Shown here piece by piece: positions 61,824-64,000 of a DNA stretch of 64,000 nucleotides. Below the pieces are notes generated by a model, which was given only the letters and a program-made list of their open reading frames with translations, searched no databases and had not been told where the DNA came from. Source of the DNA: Mariniphaga sp. (GTDB lineage: Bacteria; Bacteroidota; Bacteroidia; Bacteroidales; Prolixibacteraceae); contig JANXZJ010000193.1 of the NCBI GenBank assembly GCA_025355585.1, positions 98,026-162,025 on the forward strand, in the 5' to 3' direction. Both the position numbers and the translations under genes were made by a program. Within the stretch, counting starts at the first letter, position 1; each line of letters begins with the position of its first letter.

Positions 61824-63230
61824 ATGAAACCATTCATGGATGACGACTTTCTGTTGCAGACAGAAACAGCTCAGCGATTGTATCATGAGTACGCGGAAGC
61901 AATGCCAATCTTTGATTATCACTGTCATATATCACCACAGGAGATTGCCGAAGATCGCCGGTTTAAGAACCTGGCTGAAATCTGGCTACATGGTGACCAC
62001 TATAAATGGCGTGCCATGCGCACAAATGGTGTTGATGAGAAATATTGCACCGGCAATGCGAGCGATTGGGAGAAATTCCAGAAATGGGCCGAAACAGCCC
62101 CTTACACGATGCGCAATCCACTCTATCATTGGACGCACCTGGAATTGAGGAAACCATTCGGCATAAATACAAATTTGAATCCTGCATCTGCCCGTCAGAT
62201 TTGGGATACCTGTAATGGATTGCTTCAAACGAAAGATTTTTCGTGCAGGGGAATTATTCGCAAGGCCAATGTAAAAGTGATTTGCACCACGGATGATCCG
62301 ATTGATACACTTGAATATCACCGCAGCATAAAAGCAAGTGGATTTGAGACGAAGGTGATACCTGCCTGGAGACCTGATAAAGCAATGGCTATTGAAGATC
62401 CAAAAGCTTTTAATGCTTATGTGGGTCAATTGGAAGCTGCATCCGGGGTGTCAATAGCTTCTTACGATCAATTCATGGCTGCGATTGAAAAACGTCACCT
62501 CTTTTTTCATGAAAACGGTTGCCGATTGTCGGATCACGGTCTCGAAACTATCTTTGCTGCCAACTATACTACCGCCGAAATCAAAGCGATATTTGATCTG
62601 ATTCGTTTGGGGCAAATGCCATCAGTCGACGAGGTACTGAAGTTCAAATCGGCTATGCTGTATGAATTTGCGGTAATGGATCATAGTCGCAACTGGACAC
62701 AGCAATACCACCTTGGTGCAATGCGTAACAATAACACGCGCATGTTCGAGTTAGTGGGAGCCGACAAAGGATTTGATTCAATTGGTGATTATCCTATTGC
62801 CACTTCAATGTCAAAATTTCTGAACCGCCTTGAATATGACAAAAAACTGACCCGAACGATTCTATATAATCTGAATCCGGGTGACAACGAAATGATGGCC
62901 ACAATGATTGGCAATTTTCAGGATGGATCGGAACCCGGGAAAATTCAGTGGGGTTCGGGTTGGTGGTTTCTCGATCAGAAAGATGGGATGATCAGTCAGA
63001 TGAATGCGCTGTCAAGCCTTGGATTATTGAGCCGTTTTGTGGGGATGCTCACCGATTCAAGAAGTTTTCTCTCTTATTCACGTCATGAGTATTTCAGACG
63101 AATCCTTTGCAACCTTATTGGTAATGACGTTGAAAACGGCGAACTTCCTGCTGATATTGAATTCCTGGGACAAATGGTGGAAGACATTTCGTACAATAAT
63201 GCCGAACGATATTTCCGTTTTGAATTGTAA
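61824..63230 (+). CDS. uxaC: Glucuronate (uronate) isomerase
   Basis: The 468-residue protein is an amidohydrolase-superfamily uronate isomerase: FDYHCHISPQEIAEDRRF with the metal His-x-His pair, TTDDPIDTLEYH, QYHLGAMRNNN, and DSRSFLSYSRHEYFRRILC. It converts glucuronate to fructuronate and galacturonate to tagaturonate in the cytosol. Length is normal. It lies between the UxaE-like gene and a KdgK, giving a compact uronate operon. Confidence 0.95.
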   Translation: MKPFMDDDFLLQTETAQRLYHEYAEAMPIFDYHCHISPQEIAEDRRFKNLAEIWLHGDHYKWRAMRTNGVDEKYCTGNASDWEKFQKWAETAPYTMRNPLYHWTHLELRKPFGINTNLNPASARQIWDTCNGLLQTKDFSCRGIIRKANVKVICTTDDPIDTLEYHRSIKASGFETKVIPAWRPDKAMAIEDPKAFNAYVGQLEAASGVSIASYDQFMAAIEKRHLFFHENGCRLSDHGLETIFAANYTTAEIKAIFDLIRLGQMPSVDEVLKFKSAMLYEFAVMDHSRNWTQQYHLGAMRNNNTRMFELVGADKGFDSIGDYPIATSMSKFLNRLEYDKKLTRTILYNLNPGDNEMMATMIGNFQDGSEPGKIQWGSGWWFLDQKDGMISQMNALSSLGLLSRFVGMLTDSRSFLSYSRHEYFRRILCNLIGNDVENGELPADIEFLGQMVEDISYNNAERYFRFEL

Positions 63231-63335
63231 CCTTTCAGTTTGTAAAACGGAGAAATATTCCGATATTGCAATCGATTGCACGAAATCATTTCTTAAATAA
63301 GATATTTTTATAAGTAGCATTTCAACGGTTTGATT

Positions 63336-64000
63336 ATGAATAAGAAGATTGTTACATTCGGAGAAATCATGTTGCGTTTGGCGACTCTGGGTTACCTGCG
63401 ATTCAGCCAGGCAACAGAATACAATGCAACGTTTGGTGGTGGTGAGGCGAATGTCGCCATATCGCTTGCCAATTATGGACTTCAGGTCGATTTTGTGACA
63501 CGGTTACCCAAGAATGATATTGGTGAAGCGTGCCGGATGGATTTGCGTAAATACGGGGTCGGTGTCGATAACATCATCTGGGGTGGTGAACGTCTGGGTA
63601 TCTATTATCTCGAGAGCGGAGCTGTAAGCCGTGGATCGAAAGTCGTTTATGACCGTGCACACTCTGCAATATGTGATATTAAGCCAGGAATGATTGACTG
63701 GGATCATGTTTTTGAAGGTGTGGGCTGGTTTCACTGGACAGGCATTACACCTGCAATATCACAAGGTGCCGCCGATGTATTGGCCGAAGGGATTAAAAAA
63801 GCGAATGAAAAAGGGATCACCGTTTCGTGCGATCTCAATTACCGCAATAAACTTTGGAAATACGGTAAAAGCGCTCTTGAGGTGATGTCTGTATTAGTCG
63901 GTGGATGTGATGTCGTTCTTGGAAACGAAGAAGATGCCGAAATGGTATTGGGGATTAAACCTGAAGGAGTGGATGTAACTTCAGGTCATGTTTCAGCGGC
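63336..64000 (+). CDS. kdgK: 2-keto-3-deoxygluconate kinase, 5' part (runs off window)
   Basis: ATG 63336 starts a frame open to base 64000 (about 221 residues). It is a PfkB kinase: KIVTFGEIMLRL, TFGGGEANVAISLANYGL, GWFHWTGITPAIS and SCDLNYRNKLWKYG, which is the KdgK signature. The C-terminal GAGD motif would lie beyond the window. It follows UxaC by 105 nt. It makes 2-keto-3-deoxy-6-phosphogluconate, the last step before aldolase cleavage. Confidence 0.9.
   Translation, partial: MNKKIVTFGEIMLRLATLGYLRFSQATEYNATFGGGEANVAISLANYGLQVDFVTRLPKNDIGEACRMDLRKYGVGVDNIIWGGERLGIYYLESGAVSRGSKVVYDRAHSAICDIKPGMIDWDHVFEGVGWFHWTGITPAISQGAADVLAEGIKKANEKGITVSCDLNYRNKLWKYGKSALEVMSVLVGGCDVVLGNEEDAEMVLGIKPEGVDVTSGHVSA

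Overview
The window looks like chromosome of a Bacteroidota organism, probably an environmental anaerobe or facultative anaerobe near the Marinilabiliales/Prolixibacter side of the phylum (the lineage is inference). The evidence is a SusC/SusD pair, Bacteroidota-type promoter motifs, few Shine-Dalgarno sequences, AT-rich intergenic DNA, and many lipoproteins and TonB-linked parts. I see no tRNA, rRNA, CRISPR array, transposase or prophage. Both ends cut a gene: tamB on the left and a 2-keto-3-deoxygluconate kinase on the right.

Layout: (1) 1-6308, tamB, then an ExbB-ExbD-TonB energiser and an unknown helical protein. (2) 6349-19971, a minus-strand locus with a GntR regulator, SusD, SusC, a phosphoesterase/beta-propeller protein, a Tat-exported dipeptide epimerase, an NlpC/P60 lipoprotein and a transglutaminase-like lipoprotein, plus a divergent exo-N-acetylmuramidase (NamZ family). 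Together these suggest capture of peptidoglycan fragments. (3) 20365-28272, a plus-strand operon with a short leader ORF, a di-heme b membrane cytochrome, a rearranged Fe-S flavoprotein, two large multiheme cytochromes c (20 and 31 CXXCH motifs) and an outer-membrane beta-barrel. This is a candidate trans-envelope electron conduit and the most novel part of the window. (4) 28269-49202, mostly a second cell-wall recycling block: GH3 N-acetylglucosaminidase fused to a serine hydrolase, NagX-like acyltransferase, GHL10 hydrolase, AmpG-like permease, GH9-deacetylase fusion, SpoIID/LytB protein, DUF4922 protein, GT2 glycosyltransferase, amidase/golvesin protein, MurK-like kinase and MurQ. A DUF2442/DUF4160 pair sits inside it. 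(5) 49270-52045, a PAS histidine kinase, an SDR-type reductase and a 21-bp minisatellite. (6) 52046-64000, a uronate/aldonate locus around a LacI regulator: Gnd, PdxB, Gfo/Idh, a LarA-family epimerase, a KdgK-like kinase and a mannonate oxidoreductase on the minus strand; a UxaE-like epimerase, UxaC and a second KdgK on the plus strand.

How they fit together: regions 2 and 4 give an almost complete route from murein to cytosolic GlcNAc-6-phosphate and dipeptides. NamZ and the GH3 enzyme trim sugars, amidase and NlpC/P60 cut peptides, the epimerase converts L-Ala-D-Glu, AmpG imports, and the MurK-like kinase plus MurQ finish. Region 6 takes glucuronate/galacturonate to 2-keto-3-deoxygluconate. 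Its LarA-family enzyme could join gluconate and mannonate metabolism. Region 3 could move electrons from NAD(P)H or quinol across the envelope.
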